A stretch of DNA of 64,000 nucleotides from Salinimicrobium catena (GTDB lineage Bacteria > Bacteroidota > Bacteroidia > Flavobacteriales > Flavobacteriaceae), in assembly GCF_900102915.1 (NCBI RefSeq), contig NZ_FNGG01000001.1:1-64000 (forward strand), given 5' to 3'. Each line of letters opens with the position of its first letter. Positions within the stretch are counted from its first letter, which is position 1. The notes beneath the pieces were generated by a model, which saw only the letters and a list, made by a program, of their open reading frames with translations, was not told the DNA's origin and ran no database searches. A program made the translations under genes and the position numbers. Shown here piece by piece: positions 43,854 through 54,564 of this stretch.

Positions 43854-45014
43854 TTAAATTTCGTTCTTACGTTTGGTCTTGTACCAGCGCTCGGGGATGT
43901 TCTGATTGCAGGCGTCAATGTAATCCCCTTCAGTGCAAGGTAATAACGTATGGCGTTTTAATTTATTATTTTCAGAAGAGGTGAAGGGAATCTCTATCCA
44001 CCATCGGCCGCTTACTGGGCTCTTATAAAACACCAGAATCTCATCATCTACCGGCACCTGATATTTTATAAACTCTTTTTTTGCCGAAATAGTATTTTCA
44101 TTCTTCCTAAAATTAACTCCTTCAATAAAATACCAGAGTATTTGGGCGACGAGCATGCTCGAAGAAGGAAAGTTTAATTCCGAATCGATCTCATAGATAC
44201 CAAAAGACGACACCTTATCACTGATCCCGGCATAGCGGGCCAAAGCACAGATCTCCTTTCCGTCAAACCCGTTGGGCGAAGTCAATCTATAGTTCCCCAG
44301 GGCACCTGCACTGACAGCTCCCATATCCAGCCCCACCAGGTTGGCGTCACGCATTACGGGCTCTACCATACTTATATCTCCCGAAACCTCTCCCAGACGA
44401 TAGGCATCAAAAAAGAGTCTTTCCATGAGCTCTATCTCGTCCTGAGAATTGAAATAGGTCTGGTAGCCAAGATTGGAATAATTGAACAGGTTATAAGGTT
44501 TGTTCACTACTATTTTCCCCACATAAGATCTGTTGGTCAAAGCTTCGCTCGCATCCCCAAGGTCAAATCGGGAATCGACGTTCACCAGGTTCACCATCTG
44601 CTCCACCCCGTCATAGGCGCGGTACTGAGCATATATAAGGTCCTGTGAACCTCCAAGAATGACCGGAATAATGTTGTTTTTGAGCAGGTTGTTCACCACC
44701 GTTTGCACGGCAAAGAAAGTATCCTCCACAGATTCTCCGGGCTGTATGTCTCCCAGGTCGGCCATTTGCAAATGCCAGTTGCCGGGATACAGCTGATACA
44801 AGTTTCTGCGGATGTTGAAAAAGTCAAAAGGCTCTCCCGTTCGGTTCTCGTCCAGCCGGTCTTCGAGCACCCCAAAAAAGGCGATCTTCACCCCGTCAAG
44901 GTCAGGAAAGGCTTTTTCTTCGGAATGTATTTTAAGAGATGACCCTATACCCGGGCCTTGGGTAGCTTCAGCAACGAGTTGCTCATCTACCGGGGTAAAA
45001 AAATCATAATCCAT
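43854..45014 (-). CDS. Arginase/agmatinase/formimidoylglutamase-fold protein
   Basis: A 386-residue ureohydrolase-superfamily protein. VKIAFFGVLEDRLDENRTGE, PVILGGSQDLIYAQYRAYDG and NLVNVDSRFDLGDASEALTN occupy the places of the metal-binding blocks. In true arginases these read GG(D/N)H.., D(A)H.D and SxDxD. Here the first is GGSQD and the second is VDSRFD, so the usual His ligands are missing. The third, LDMGAV, lacks the second Asp. It is therefore probably not an active manganese enzyme. This variant is conserved next to topA in Flavobacteriia, upstream of the gld genes. Its function is unknown. It starts three bases after topA ends. Confidence 0.88.
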   Translation of the reverse strand: MDYDFFTPVDEQLVAEATQGPGIGSSLKIHSEEKAFPDLDGVKIAFFGVLEDRLDENRTGEPFDFFNIRRNLYQLYPGNWHLQMADLGDIQPGESVEDTFFAVQTVVNNLLKNNIIPVILGGSQDLIYAQYRAYDGVEQMVNLVNVDSRFDLGDASEALTNRSYVGKIVVNKPYNLFNYSNLGYQTYFNSQDEIELMERLFFDAYRLGEVSGDISMVEPVMRDANLVGLDMGAVSAGALGNYRLTSPNGFDGKEICALARYAGISDKVSSFGIYEIDSELNFPSSSMLVAQILWYFIEGVNFRKNENTISAKKEFIKYQVPVDDEILVFYKSPVSGRWWIEIPFTSSENNKLKRHTLLPCTEGDYIDACNQNIPERWYKTKRKNEI

Positions 45015-45017
45015 TGA

Positions 45018-47534
45018 TTATTTCTTTTTGGTCGCGGTTTTCTTTTTGGTGGCTGTCTTCTTCTTCGCAGTCTTCTTCTTCGGGGCTTTCTTTTCGATAA
45101 GGTCTTTTACCTCCTCTAAAGTAAGTTTTGCGGCATCAACCGTTTTTGGCAGCTCGATCTTGGTCTTTCCTTTGATGATATTCGATCTTCCCCACCTTGC
45201 CTTTTCCACGCGAATGCCTTCCTCTTCCCAGTTGTGGATCACCTTTTCACGCTCCTTGGCCAGCTTGTCCTCTATCAGCTCTTCGATATCTTCTGCGGAA
45301 AGATTGTCGAAATCATATTTCTTGTTGACATTGATGAACATGTCGTTCCACTTAAGATAAGGTCCAAAACGACCAACTCCTTTTTGCACCGGAAGGTCCT
45401 TATATTCATATATAGGAGCATCTGCCTTTTCTTTTGCTTTGATCAGTTCCAGGGCACGCTCCATGTTCACCTCGATAGGGTCTTCACCCTTATCAAGGGA
45501 AACGTATTTCTTTCCGTATTTCACATACGGCCCAAAACGTCCATTGTTGACCTCTACTTTTTCTCCTTTATACTCCCCAATTTCCTTCGGAAGTTTGAAG
45601 AGCTCCATAGCCTCTTCAAAAGTGACAGAATCTAAGGTTTGATCAGGAGAAAGGCTGGCAAATTTCGGTTTTTCCTCATCCTCTACAGACCCCATTTGCA
45701 CCATAGGACCGAATTTACCCAGACGCACGCTCACAGGCTTTCCGGTATCGGGATCTTTTCCAAGGATGCGCTCCCCGACTTCACGCTCGGCATTTTCGGC
45801 GACATCTTTTACATGCGGATGGAAATCGTTGTAGAATTCCTTCATCATCCTGGTCCACTCCTCGTTCCCCTCGGCAATGTTATCAAAATCCTCTTCCACC
45901 TTTGCGGTAAAGTGATAATCCAGGATACTCGAAAAATGATTTACCAGGAAGTCGTTCACTACCATCCCTACATCCGTTGGCACCAGCTTTCCTTTATCCC
46001 TTCCAACGGTTTCCGAGAGTTTCTTTTCGCTCAACTTATCCTTTTTAAGAGAAAGCTGTACATATTCCCGCTCGGTACCGTCAACAGATCCTTTCTCGAT
46101 ATATTTTCGGTTCTGGATAGTAGAGATGGTTGGCGCGTAAGTAGAAGGACGGCCAATTCCCAATTCTTCAAGTTTCTTCACCAAAGAAGCTTCGGTATAT
46201 CTGTATGGTGGCCGCGTGAACCTTTCGGTTGCGGTGATATATTCGTTTTCCAGTTTTTCATTCAGCTTAAGGGCTGGCAGCATCCCTTCCTGCTCCTGCA
46301 CCTCATCATCCTCTTCATCCCTTCCTTCCAGGTACACTTTTAGGAATCCGTCAAATTTAAGCACCTCCCCATTGGCAGTGAATTGCTTGTCGTGCTTATC
46401 AGCTTCAATTTTTACATTAGTCCTTTCCAACTGAGCCTCGCTCATTTGGGAAGCGATCGCTCTTTTCCAGATCAATTCATACAGGCGCTGTTCATCCCTG
46501 TCCGCATTCACCGTGTGCTTCTCAAAATTGGTGGGGCGAATGGCCTCGTGAGCTTCCTGTGCTCCTTTTGATTTTCCTTTGAATTGCCTGCTCTTGCTGT
46601 ATTTTTCCCCGTAAGCCTTGAGGATCTCATTTTTAGCGCCTTTTCTCGCATCATCAGAAAGGTTTACGCTGTCTGTCCTCATATAAGTAATATGACCGGC
46701 TTCATACAGGCGCTGGGCCATGGTCATGGTCTTGCTCACCGAAAAATACAGTTTTCGGGAGGCTTCCTGCTGCAGGGTCGAGGTGGTAAATGGCGGTGCA
46801 GGTGATTTTTTGGCCGGCTTGGTGGTAAGGTCGGCGACCTTGAAGTTCGCTCCCATGTTTTGGGAGAGGAACTGCTCGGCTTCGGTTTTGGTATCAAAGT
46901 TCTTCGGAAGCTTCGCCTTAAAGGTCTTTCCTTCTTCCGAAGTAAATTCGGCATCTATTCTAAAAGAGGCCTCCGGCTTGAAATTCTGTATCTCCCGCTC
47001 GCGTTCTACGATCAACCGTACAGAAACGGATTGCACCCTTCCGGCTGAAAGTCCGCCTTTCACCTTGCGCCAAAGCACCGGGGACAGCTCATAACCTACT
47101 AAACGGTCAAGCACCCTGCGGGCCTGCTGGGCGTTCACTAAATTGTAATTAATGTCACGCGGATTTTCGATCGCCTTCAGGATCGCCGATTTGGTGATCT
47201 CATGAAAAACGATGCGCTTGGTCTTTTTCTTGTCAAGATGCAGTTCTTCGGCCAGGTGCCATGCAATGGCCTCTCCCTCCCGGTCCTCATCACTGGCCAA
47301 CCATACGGTCTCTGCATCCTTGGCCAGGCTCTTGAGCTTGCGCACCACGTCCTTCTTTTCTTTGGGCACTACATATTTAGGAGTAAAGTCTCCTTCTGTA
47401 TCTACTGCCAGCTCTTTTGTTGGCAGGTCGGCAATATGACCAAAACTGGAGGCGACCTTATAGTCTTTACCCAGAAACTTTTCAATGGTCTTTGCCTTTG
47501 CAGGGGACTCTACAATCACTAAATTCTTTGCCAT
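45018..47534 (-). CDS. topA: DNA topoisomerase I
   Basis: An 838-residue type IA topoisomerase that relaxes negative supercoils. The TOPRIM domain begins LVIVESPAKAKTIEKFLGKD and includes WLASDEDREGEAIAWHL. The catalytic Tyr lies in GHITYMRTDSVNLS. The C-terminal part holds several short repeats (GKFGPMVQMG, GRFGPYVKYG, GRFGPYLKWN). I see no Cys anywhere in the protein, so the zinc fingers of the E. coli enzyme are absent. The last about 25 residues are a Lys/Thr/Ala tail (KKKTAKKKTATKKKTATKKK) that probably binds DNA. A strong promoter precedes it. Confidence 0.98.
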   Translation of the reverse strand: MAKNLVIVESPAKAKTIEKFLGKDYKVASSFGHIADLPTKELAVDTEGDFTPKYVVPKEKKDVVRKLKSLAKDAETVWLASDEDREGEAIAWHLAEELHLDKKKTKRIVFHEITKSAILKAIENPRDINYNLVNAQQARRVLDRLVGYELSPVLWRKVKGGLSAGRVQSVSVRLIVEREREIQNFKPEASFRIDAEFTSEEGKTFKAKLPKNFDTKTEAEQFLSQNMGANFKVADLTTKPAKKSPAPPFTTSTLQQEASRKLYFSVSKTMTMAQRLYEAGHITYMRTDSVNLSDDARKGAKNEILKAYGEKYSKSRQFKGKSKGAQEAHEAIRPTNFEKHTVNADRDEQRLYELIWKRAIASQMSEAQLERTNVKIEADKHDKQFTANGEVLKFDGFLKVYLEGRDEEDDEVQEQEGMLPALKLNEKLENEYITATERFTRPPYRYTEASLVKKLEELGIGRPSTYAPTISTIQNRKYIEKGSVDGTEREYVQLSLKKDKLSEKKLSETVGRDKGKLVPTDVGMVVNDFLVNHFSSILDYHFTAKVEEDFDNIAEGNEEWTRMMKEFYNDFHPHVKDVAENAEREVGERILGKDPDTGKPVSVRLGKFGPMVQMGSVEDEEKPKFASLSPDQTLDSVTFEEAMELFKLPKEIGEYKGEKVEVNNGRFGPYVKYGKKYVSLDKGEDPIEVNMERALELIKAKEKADAPIYEYKDLPVQKGVGRFGPYLKWNDMFINVNKKYDFDNLSAEDIEELIEDKLAKEREKVIHNWEEEGIRVEKARWGRSNIIKGKTKIELPKTVDAAKLTLEEVKDLIEKKAPKKKTAKKKTATKKKTATKKK

Positions 47535-47553
47535 AGCATCTATTTTTGTTCTG

Positions 47554-47582
47554 CAAAAGTATAGGAAATTTTAAATATCAAA
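47554..47582 (-). promoter_or_regulatory. Promoter of topA (TTTG - 17 bases - TACTTTTG)
   Basis: On the minus strand TTTG (rc of 47579-47582), 17 bases, then TACTTTTG (rc of 47554-47561). Both boxes match the Bacteroidota consensus. The topA ATG is 19 bases further. Confidence 0.8.
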
Positions 47583-47644
47583 TCCAAATTACATAAAAGG
47601 GGGGTTTCCCGAAGTTAAAAAACCCCTTAATTTCTTCCTGTCAC

Positions 47645-47676
47645 TTTGTCACATCTCAACTAAAAACGTATCTTTG
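47645..47676 (+). promoter_or_regulatory. Promoter of miaB (TTTG - 20 bases - TATCTTTG)
   Basis: TTTG at 47645-47648 and TATCTTTG at 47669-47676, 20 bases apart; the miaB ATG is 32 bases downstream. Confidence 0.7.
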
Positions 47677-47708
47677 CGCGTTCAATTACCAAACGGTATT
47701 TTTTGATT

Positions 47709-49154
47709 ATGGAGAAGATAATAGACGAAAAACAACAGGGGAATTCACTGGTCATGGAGCCGCAATCGGGTAACGGAAAGAAGTTGATGATAGAGAGTTA
47801 CGGCTGCCAGATGAACTTTAGCGACAGTGAGATCGTAGCCTCCATCCTGGCCAAGGAAGGTTTCAATACCACCCAGTCACTTGAAGAGGCAGACCTTGTG
47901 CTTATCAATACCTGTTCTATTCGAGATAAAGCAGAGCAAACCGTGAGAAAGCGGCTTGAAAAATATAACGCGGTCAAAAAGATCAATCCGGGAATGAAAG
48001 TGGGCGTGCTTGGCTGTATGGCCGAACGTCTCAAAGCAAAATTCCTGGAAGAGGAAAAGATAGTTGACCTGGTGGTGGGGCCAGATGCCTATAAAGACCT
48101 GCCCAACCTCATCAATGAAGTGGAAGAAGGAAGGAACGCGGTGAACGTGATCCTTTCAAAAGATGAAACTTACGGAGACATTTCTCCCGTGCGGCTTCAG
48201 AGCAACGGAGTTTCAGCATTCGTTTCCATTACCCGTGGCTGTGACAACATGTGTACTTTCTGCGTGGTGCCTTTTACCCGCGGAAGGGAACGAAGCCGCG
48301 ACCCGCAGAGCATCCTTGAAGAGGTGAACGACCTGGCAGCAAAAGGCTTTAAGGAGATCACTCTTTTGGGGCAGAACGTGGACAGCTACCTGTGGTATGG
48401 TGGCGGATTGAAAAAGGATTTCAAAAATGCTTCGGAAATACAAAAAGCGACAGCGACCAATTTTGCAGGATTATTAAAACTTGTTGCCGAAGCTCATCCT
48501 AAAATGAGGATCAGGTTCTCCACTTCCAATCCGCAGGACATGACCCTGGATGTGATCGAGACCATGGCAAAGTATCCGAACATTTGCCGATACATTCACC
48601 TTCCGGTGCAAAGCGGAAGCGACAGGATCCTAAAAGAGATGAACCGTCTTCATACCCGCCAGGAATATTTCGAACTAATAGACAACATCAGGAAACTGAT
48701 GCCTGATTGTGCCATCTCTCAGGATATGATCACCGGCTTCCCTACAGAGACCGAAGAAGATCATCAGGACACGCTTTCTTTAATGGAGTATGTAAAATAT
48801 GATTTCGGGTTCATGTTCGCTTATTCGGAAAGACCGGGAACCATGGCTGCGCGTAAACTTGAGGACGATGTGCCTGAAAAAGTTAAGAAAAGAAGGCTTA
48901 CCGAGATCGTCAACCTGCAGCAGGAGCACAGTCATTACAGAACCAAACAGTTTTTAGGAAAGACCGTAGAAGTTCTCATTGAAAAAGAATCTAAAAAATC
49001 TAATCTTCACTGGAGCGGAAGAACAACTCAGAATACCGTTGCTGTATTTCCGAAGGAAAATTACAAGGTCGGGGATTTTGTGAACGTTAAGATAAACGAC
49101 TGTACCAGCGCTACTTTAATAGGAGAAGCTGTGGGGTATAGTGAGAATAATTAG
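47709..49154 (+). CDS. miaB: tRNA-2-methylthio-N6-dimethylallyladenosine synthase
   Basis: A 481-residue radical-SAM methylthiotransferase that adds the methylthio group to i6A37 of tRNAs. The N-terminal UPF0004 domain has Cys in [25 protein letters not shown] and [10 protein letters not shown], which bind the second iron-sulfur cluster. The radical-SAM cluster is in [14 protein letters not shown] (CxxxCxxC). The C-terminal TRAM domain starts near [16 protein letters not shown] six bases upstream is in frame, but the ATG at 47709 is the normal start. The gene is the first of a plus-strand series running to groEL. Confidence 0.98.
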   Translation: MEKIIDEKQQGNSLVMEPQSGNGKKLMIESYGCQMNFSDSEIVASILAKEGFNTTQSLEEADLVLINTCSIRDKAEQTVRKRLEKYNAVKKINPGMKVGVLGCMAERLKAKFLEEEKIVDLVVGPDAYKDLPNLINEVEEGRNAVNVILSKDETYGDISPVRLQSNGVSAFVSITRGCDNMCTFCVVPFTRGRERSRDPQSILEEVNDLAAKGFKEITLLGQNVDSYLWYGGGLKKDFKNASEIQKATATNFAGLLKLVAEAHPKMRIRFSTSNPQDMTLDVIETMAKYPNICRYIHLPVQSGSDRILKEMNRLHTRQEYFELIDNIRKLMPDCAISQDMITGFPTETEEDHQDTLSLMEYVKYDFGFMFAYSERPGTMAARKLEDDVPEKVKKRRLTEIVNLQQEHSHYRTKQFLGKTVEVLIEKESKKSNLHWSGRTTQNTVAVFPKENYKVGDFVNVKINDCTSATLIGEAVGYSENN

Positions 49155-49215
49155 GAATTGGTGATCGGGGATTGGTGATCGGAAAAACAAAATTTTGAAT
49201 TTTGAATCCTGAATT
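49154..49215 (+). repeat. Word-like intergenic repeats after miaB
   Basis: Directly after the stop there are two copies of ATTGGTGATCGG-like text, then the 28-base string at 49188-49215 shared with 25049-25076, then TTTTGAATT again. It fills the miaB-sigma-54 activator spacer. Confidence 0.7.
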
Positions 49216-49228
49216 TTGAATTAACTAA

Positions 49229-50482
49229 ATGGAAAGCGTACAAGCGATAAAACAACGTTTCGGCATTCTTGGAAATGACGAAAAACTAAACCGGGCGGTC
49301 GAAAAGGCCATTCAGGTGGCACCGACAGATATTTCTGTCCTGGTCACAGGGGAAAGCGGGGTTGGTAAGGAAAGTATCCCAAAGATCATTCACGCTCTTT
49401 CTCATCGCAAACACGGGAAATACATTGCCGTCAACTGCGGCGCGATCCCGGAAGGGACCATAGACAGTGAATTGTTCGGACATGAAAAAGGAGCTTTTAC
49501 TGGTGCCACTCAAACCCGAAGCGGGTACTTTGAAGTAGCCGATGGGGGTACAATTTTCCTGGATGAAGTCGGGGAACTGCCACTTACAACCCAGGTAAGA
49601 TTGCTAAGGGTGCTTGAGAACGGGGAATTCATAAAGGTGGGTTCCTCAAAGGTGCAGAAGACCAACGTGCGCATCGTGGCGGCCACCAACCTCAATATGT
49701 TCGAAGCGATCAAAAAAGAGAAATTCCGGGAAGATCTTTATTATCGTTTGAGTACGGTGGAGATCTATCTTCCGCCGTTAAGGGAGAGAAATGATGACAT
49801 ACATTTGCTCTTCAGGAAGTTCGCAGCCGATTTCGCCATGAAATACAAGATGCCAACCGTAAGGCTGGAAGAAGATGCCGTGGAACTGCTTCAAAAGTAC
49901 CGCTGGAACGGGAACGTACGACAGCTGCGTAACATCGCAGAACAGATCTCGGTCCTGGAACAGGAGCGAAACATTAGCGCTTCTATATTGAAAGAATATC
50001 TTCCCGGGATAGGTACCAACCTGCCTGCGGTCATTGAAGAGAAGAAAAAGGAAAGCGACTTCAGCAATGAACGCGAGATCCTTTACAAGGTGCTTTTTGA
50101 CATGAAGAGCGATCTGAATGACCTCAAGAAGCTGACTCTGGAGCTTATGAAGCATGACAGCAGCAAGGTAAAGGAAGAGCATGAAGGGCTCATTGAAAAG
50201 ATCTACGGCAACAATGACGAGGAAGAAGTGGTGCCCGAAGAGGTAACCGACGAACAACTGGAAGTGCTTCAAATTCCGCAGAATAATGTGCCTGATAAGC
50301 AGGATAAATATTATTTTGCAGAGGAGATCGAGGAAGAGGAAACCCTTTCTTTGCAGGACAAAGAGCTGGAGCTTATCAAGAAATCTCTTGAGCGCCATAA
50401 CGGCAAACGCAAGGCGGCTGCAGAAGAACTTGGAATAAGCGAACGCACCCTTTACCGAAAGATAAAACAATACGACCTTTAA
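49229..50482 (+). CDS. Sigma-54-dependent transcriptional activator without receiver domain
   Basis: A 417-residue activator. The AAA+ domain comes first: VTGESGVGKESIPKIIHALS (Walker A), ELFGHEKGAFTGATQTRSGY (the GAFTGA loop that contacts sigma-54) and GTIFLDEVGELPL (Walker B), then RWNGNVRQLRNIAEQI. A linker of about 90 acidic, low-complexity residues follows. The C-terminus is a Fis-type helix-turn-helix (RHNGKRKAAAEELGISERTL). There is no N-terminal sensor domain, so its activity must be set by another partner or by expression. It sits just before lptE, as in many flavobacteria. Confidence 0.95.
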   Translation: MESVQAIKQRFGILGNDEKLNRAVEKAIQVAPTDISVLVTGESGVGKESIPKIIHALSHRKHGKYIAVNCGAIPEGTIDSELFGHEKGAFTGATQTRSGYFEVADGGTIFLDEVGELPLTTQVRLLRVLENGEFIKVGSSKVQKTNVRIVAATNLNMFEAIKKEKFREDLYYRLSTVEIYLPPLRERNDDIHLLFRKFAADFAMKYKMPTVRLEEDAVELLQKYRWNGNVRQLRNIAEQISVLEQERNISASILKEYLPGIGTNLPAVIEEKKKESDFSNEREILYKVLFDMKSDLNDLKKLTLELMKHDSSKVKEEHEGLIEKIYGNNDEEEVVPEEVTDEQLEVLQIPQNNVPDKQDKYYFAEEIEEEETLSLQDKELELIKKSLERHNGKRKAAAEELGISERTLYRKIKQYDL

Positions 50483-50509
50483 AAGGCCTTTTCAAGACCT
50501 TATTATAAT

Positions 50510-51013
50510 ATGAGAAAATTACAAGCCCTCCTTTTTGTTCTGCTGATCTTCAGTTTTCAATCCTGCGGGATCTATTCCTTTTCTGGAGCCGATGTGGGGA
50601 ACGCACAGACCTTCCAGGTGAACTATTTTCAGAATGCGGCCCCTATCGTAGAACCGGGAATTGACAGGACCTTCACCCTGCAATTACAGGATCTGATCCA
50701 AAGCCAGACCAATCTCAACCTTACCGATGAGAACGGAGACCTGGTTTACGAGGGGGAGATCGTGGATTACTACGTGGCACCCATGAGTGCCACCGCACAA
50801 AGTACAGCCGCTCAAAACCGGCTTACCGTGGTGGTGAACGTGAGGTTCTACAACACCCTTGATCCGGAAAAGGACATGGAGCGAAAGTTCTCTTTTTACT
50901 ACGATTATCCGGCCAATGCCCAGCTCACGGGAGCTACCCTGGCAACGGCGCTGGAGGAGATCTTTACCCGTATAACCCAGGATATTTTTAACGCCACCCT
51001 TGCAAACTGGTAA
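50510..51013 (+). CDS. lptE: LPS-assembly lipoprotein LptE
   Basis: A 167-residue lipoprotein with signal MRKLQALLFVLLIFSFQSC followed by GIYSFSGADVGNAQTFQVNY, the Bacteroidota LptE opening. It plugs the LptD barrel that places LPS in the outer membrane. It has alternating strands and two helices (RTFTLQLQDLIQSQTNLNLT; LATALEEIFTRITQDIFNAT). The stop codon shares bases with the next start (TAATG). No lptD lies in this window. Confidence 0.9.
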   Translation: MRKLQALLFVLLIFSFQSCGIYSFSGADVGNAQTFQVNYFQNAAPIVEPGIDRTFTLQLQDLIQSQTNLNLTDENGDLVYEGEIVDYYVAPMSATAQSTAAQNRLTVVVNVRFYNTLDPEKDMERKFSFYYDYPANAQLTGATLATALEEIFTRITQDIFNATLANW

Positions 51014-51837
51014 TGAAACAGGAGGAAATAACATATTTGCTACAAAATCCGGCGGCGGTCACTCTTGACCAGACGGCAGCCCTAAAAGAGGTTTTGCAGG
51101 AATATCCATATTTCCAGGCAGCCCGGGCGGTTAGGCTCAAGGGACTCAAAAATTCCAACAGCCTGCATTACAACAAGGCACTAAAGATCACCGCTGCCTA
51201 CACCACAGACCGGGGAGTGTTTTTTGACCTCATCACATCGGAAGAGTTCAACCAGAACCAGATCGCCGAGCAGATACGCAAGCATGAGGAGCAGGAAAAA
51301 GAGCTTTCTGAAAAAGAGGAAGAGAATCTCACTTTAGACAAGGCTTTAAAAATGAAAATTCGGGAGTCTGAGCAGGTGTTCGATCCTGATCTTTTCAGAA
51401 AACAGGAAAAGACCGAAAAAGAAGAAGCCCGGCTGCAAATTGGTCGACCGCTCGACTTCAGCAAAGAAGAAAACCATTCTTTTTCTGAATGGCTTAAACT
51501 CTCTACCGCTACCCCGGTAAAACGGGATGAGGAACCTTCCGAAGAAAAAGACGATGATTTTAAGTCGCGCAAATTCGATTTGATCAATAAGTTCATTGCC
51601 AAGAACCCAAAGATAGCCCCGGTAAAAAGCAGTAAAAAAGCAAACATTGCCGAGGAGAACCTCATCTCGCCCGAAGCCCTTATGACAGAGACATTAGCGA
51701 GGGTTTACCTGGAGCAGAAAAATTACAAAAAAGCCATACAGGCATATAAAATTTTAATTTTGAAAAATCCGGAAAAAAGTGGTTTCTTTGCCGACCAGAT
51801 CCGGGCGATCGAAAAATTACAAGAAAATAATAGTTAA
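51013..51837 (+). CDS. TPR-like helical protein downstream of lptE
   Basis: A 274-residue mostly helical protein with a charged middle (RKHEEQEKELSEKEEENLTL and a long Glu/Lys-rich stretch to about residue 200). The C-terminal 45 residues (ETLARVYLEQKNYKKAIQAY, then KILILKNPEKSGFFADQIRA) form one clear tetratricopeptide repeat. The first 75 residues (LQEYPYFQAARAVRLKGLKN) also resemble a TPR or SEL-like unit. There is no signal peptide or membrane segment. It overlaps lptE by one base and precedes secG by five, a fixed flavobacterial order. The function is unknown. Confidence 0.88.
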   Translation: MKQEEITYLLQNPAAVTLDQTAALKEVLQEYPYFQAARAVRLKGLKNSNSLHYNKALKITAAYTTDRGVFFDLITSEEFNQNQIAEQIRKHEEQEKELSEKEEENLTLDKALKMKIRESEQVFDPDLFRKQEKTEKEEARLQIGRPLDFSKEENHSFSEWLKLSTATPVKRDEEPSEEKDDDFKSRKFDLINKFIAKNPKIAPVKSSKKANIAEENLISPEALMTETLARVYLEQKNYKKAIQAYKILILKNPEKSGFFADQIRAIEKLQENNS

Positions 51838-51842
51838 GCATA

Positions 51843-52181
51843 ATGAGCACGTTTACAATCTTTTTAGCATTAATCATTATCGTCGCATTTTTGCTGGTGG
51901 TAGTTATCATGGTACAAAATCCTAAAGGCGGAGGATTGTCTTCGGCATTTGGAGGAGGTGCTAACCAAATTGGCGGGGTTCAAAAGACCTCAGATTTCCT
52001 GGACAAAAGTACCTGGACATTGGCTACTTTGCTGCTGGTACTTATCCTGTTGTCAAACGTGACCATCATGGACGGGAACGGAATGGGAGAATCAAAGATC
52101 ATGAATGGAGAGACCGAAGTTGAATCAAACGTTCCTGCTCCAATACAAACTCCTGTAGAAACACCTGCAGAAGAGAACTAA
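51843..52181 (+). CDS. secG: Preprotein translocase subunit SecG
   Basis: A 112-residue SecG. Two membrane helices (about residues 2-24, TFTIFLALIIIVAFLLVVVI, and 56-76, TLATLLLVLILLSNVTIM) surround the conserved VQNPKGGGLSSAFGGGANQI loop. The C-terminus is an acidic, Pro-rich tail (ETEVESNVPAPIQTPVETPA). It assists the SecYE channel. The gene is followed by a strong terminator. Confidence 0.96.
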   Translation: MSTFTIFLALIIIVAFLLVVVIMVQNPKGGGLSSAFGGGANQIGGVQKTSDFLDKSTWTLATLLLVLILLSNVTIMDGNGMGESKIMNGETEVESNVPAPIQTPVETPAEEN

Positions 52182-52203
52182 GAAAGAATTTATATCCTTT
52201 ATT

Positions 52204-52238
52204 AATGCCGGCTTATGACAAGCTGGCATTTTTTTTTG
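52204..52238 (+). terminator. Terminator after secG
   Basis: AATGCCGGCTT and AAGCTGGCATT (one G-T pair) form the stem, followed by a T-run, so groESL has its own promoter. Confidence 0.88.
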
Positions 52239-52326
52239 GCATATGTCAGCAAAATTCAAGTGGCATAATTTTCGTCATATTGGGTATTCAAGTAAAAAAA
52301 TTATTTAACTAAAATACAATCGTAAA

Positions 52327-52602
52327 ATGGCACTAAACATTAAACCTCTTTCAGACAGAGTACTTGTTGAGCCTGTAGCCGCAGAAACCCAGACTGCCTC
52401 AGGTATTTACATTCCCGAAACTGCAAAAGAAAAGCCACAAAAAGGAAAAGTGGTAGCCGTAGGCAGTGGAAAAAAAGATCACGACATGACCGTCAAGGTT
52501 GGTGACACCGTGCTTTACGGAAAATACTCTGGTACCGAGCTTAAATTGGAAGGTAAGGATTACCTTATGATGAGAGAGGACGATATTCTTGCCATAGTAT
52601 AA
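52327..52602 (+). CDS. groES: Co-chaperonin GroES
   Basis: A 91-residue GroES, the lid of the GroEL chamber. It opens with [20 protein letters not shown], the mobile loop is [20 protein letters not shown], and the end is [13 protein letters not shown]. No CIRCE repeat (TTAGCACTC...) lies in the 88 bases upstream, which fits Bacteroidota heat-shock control. A TAATTTTC near-match to the -7 box occurs at about 52266. Confidence 0.98.
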   Translation: MALNIKPLSDRVLVEPVAAETQTASGIYIPETAKEKPQKGKVVAVGSGKKDHDMTVKVGDTVLYGKYSGTELKLEGKDYLMMREDDILAIV

Positions 52603-52701
52603 TACTGTGGTTCCCGCCGCTCCCCTTCTTCAAATGAGCGGTTTTCCCTCAATTAAAAAACAACTAACTAATTCCCGAGAGGTTCGGGATAAAAAAATTA
52701 A

Positions 52702-54345
<1,644 letters not shown>

Positions 54346-54352
54346 AATAGAT

Positions 54353-54373
54353 TTGAGATGTGAGAATTGAGAT
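54353..54373 (+). repeat. Word-like intergenic repeat, exact match to 24878-24898
   Basis: The 21-base string lies seven bases after the groEL stop, inside GAGAT-rich text. Confidence 0.75.
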
Positions 54374-54407
54374 ATGAGATCTTGATTCTAATATCTGCAG
54401 ATCATAG

Positions 54408-54438
54408 AAAAACCCGCTTTTAAAAAAGCGGGTTTTTT
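54408..54438 (+). terminator. Terminator of groESL
   Basis: AAAACCCGCTTTT pairs with AAAAGCGGGTTTT, and the right arm runs into T's. Confidence 0.93.
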
Positions 54439-54564
54439 ATTTTTCAGTAATGCATAGCACTGTCAACCACCACAAGCGCTTTTGTTGACTTCTTTAATTT
54501 TTCCGCAAGCTCCTAGCTTCAGAAAAAATGGAATTTGAAATTTGGAATTTGGCAATTTTGCTTT

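Noticed and set aside
45639-46343. Plus-strand frame of 234 residues opposite topA
   Set aside because: Shadow of topA; no start context and biased composition.
52239-52326. CIRCE/HrcA operator before groES
   Set aside because: No TTAGCACTC-N9-GAGTGCTAA or clear variant is present.
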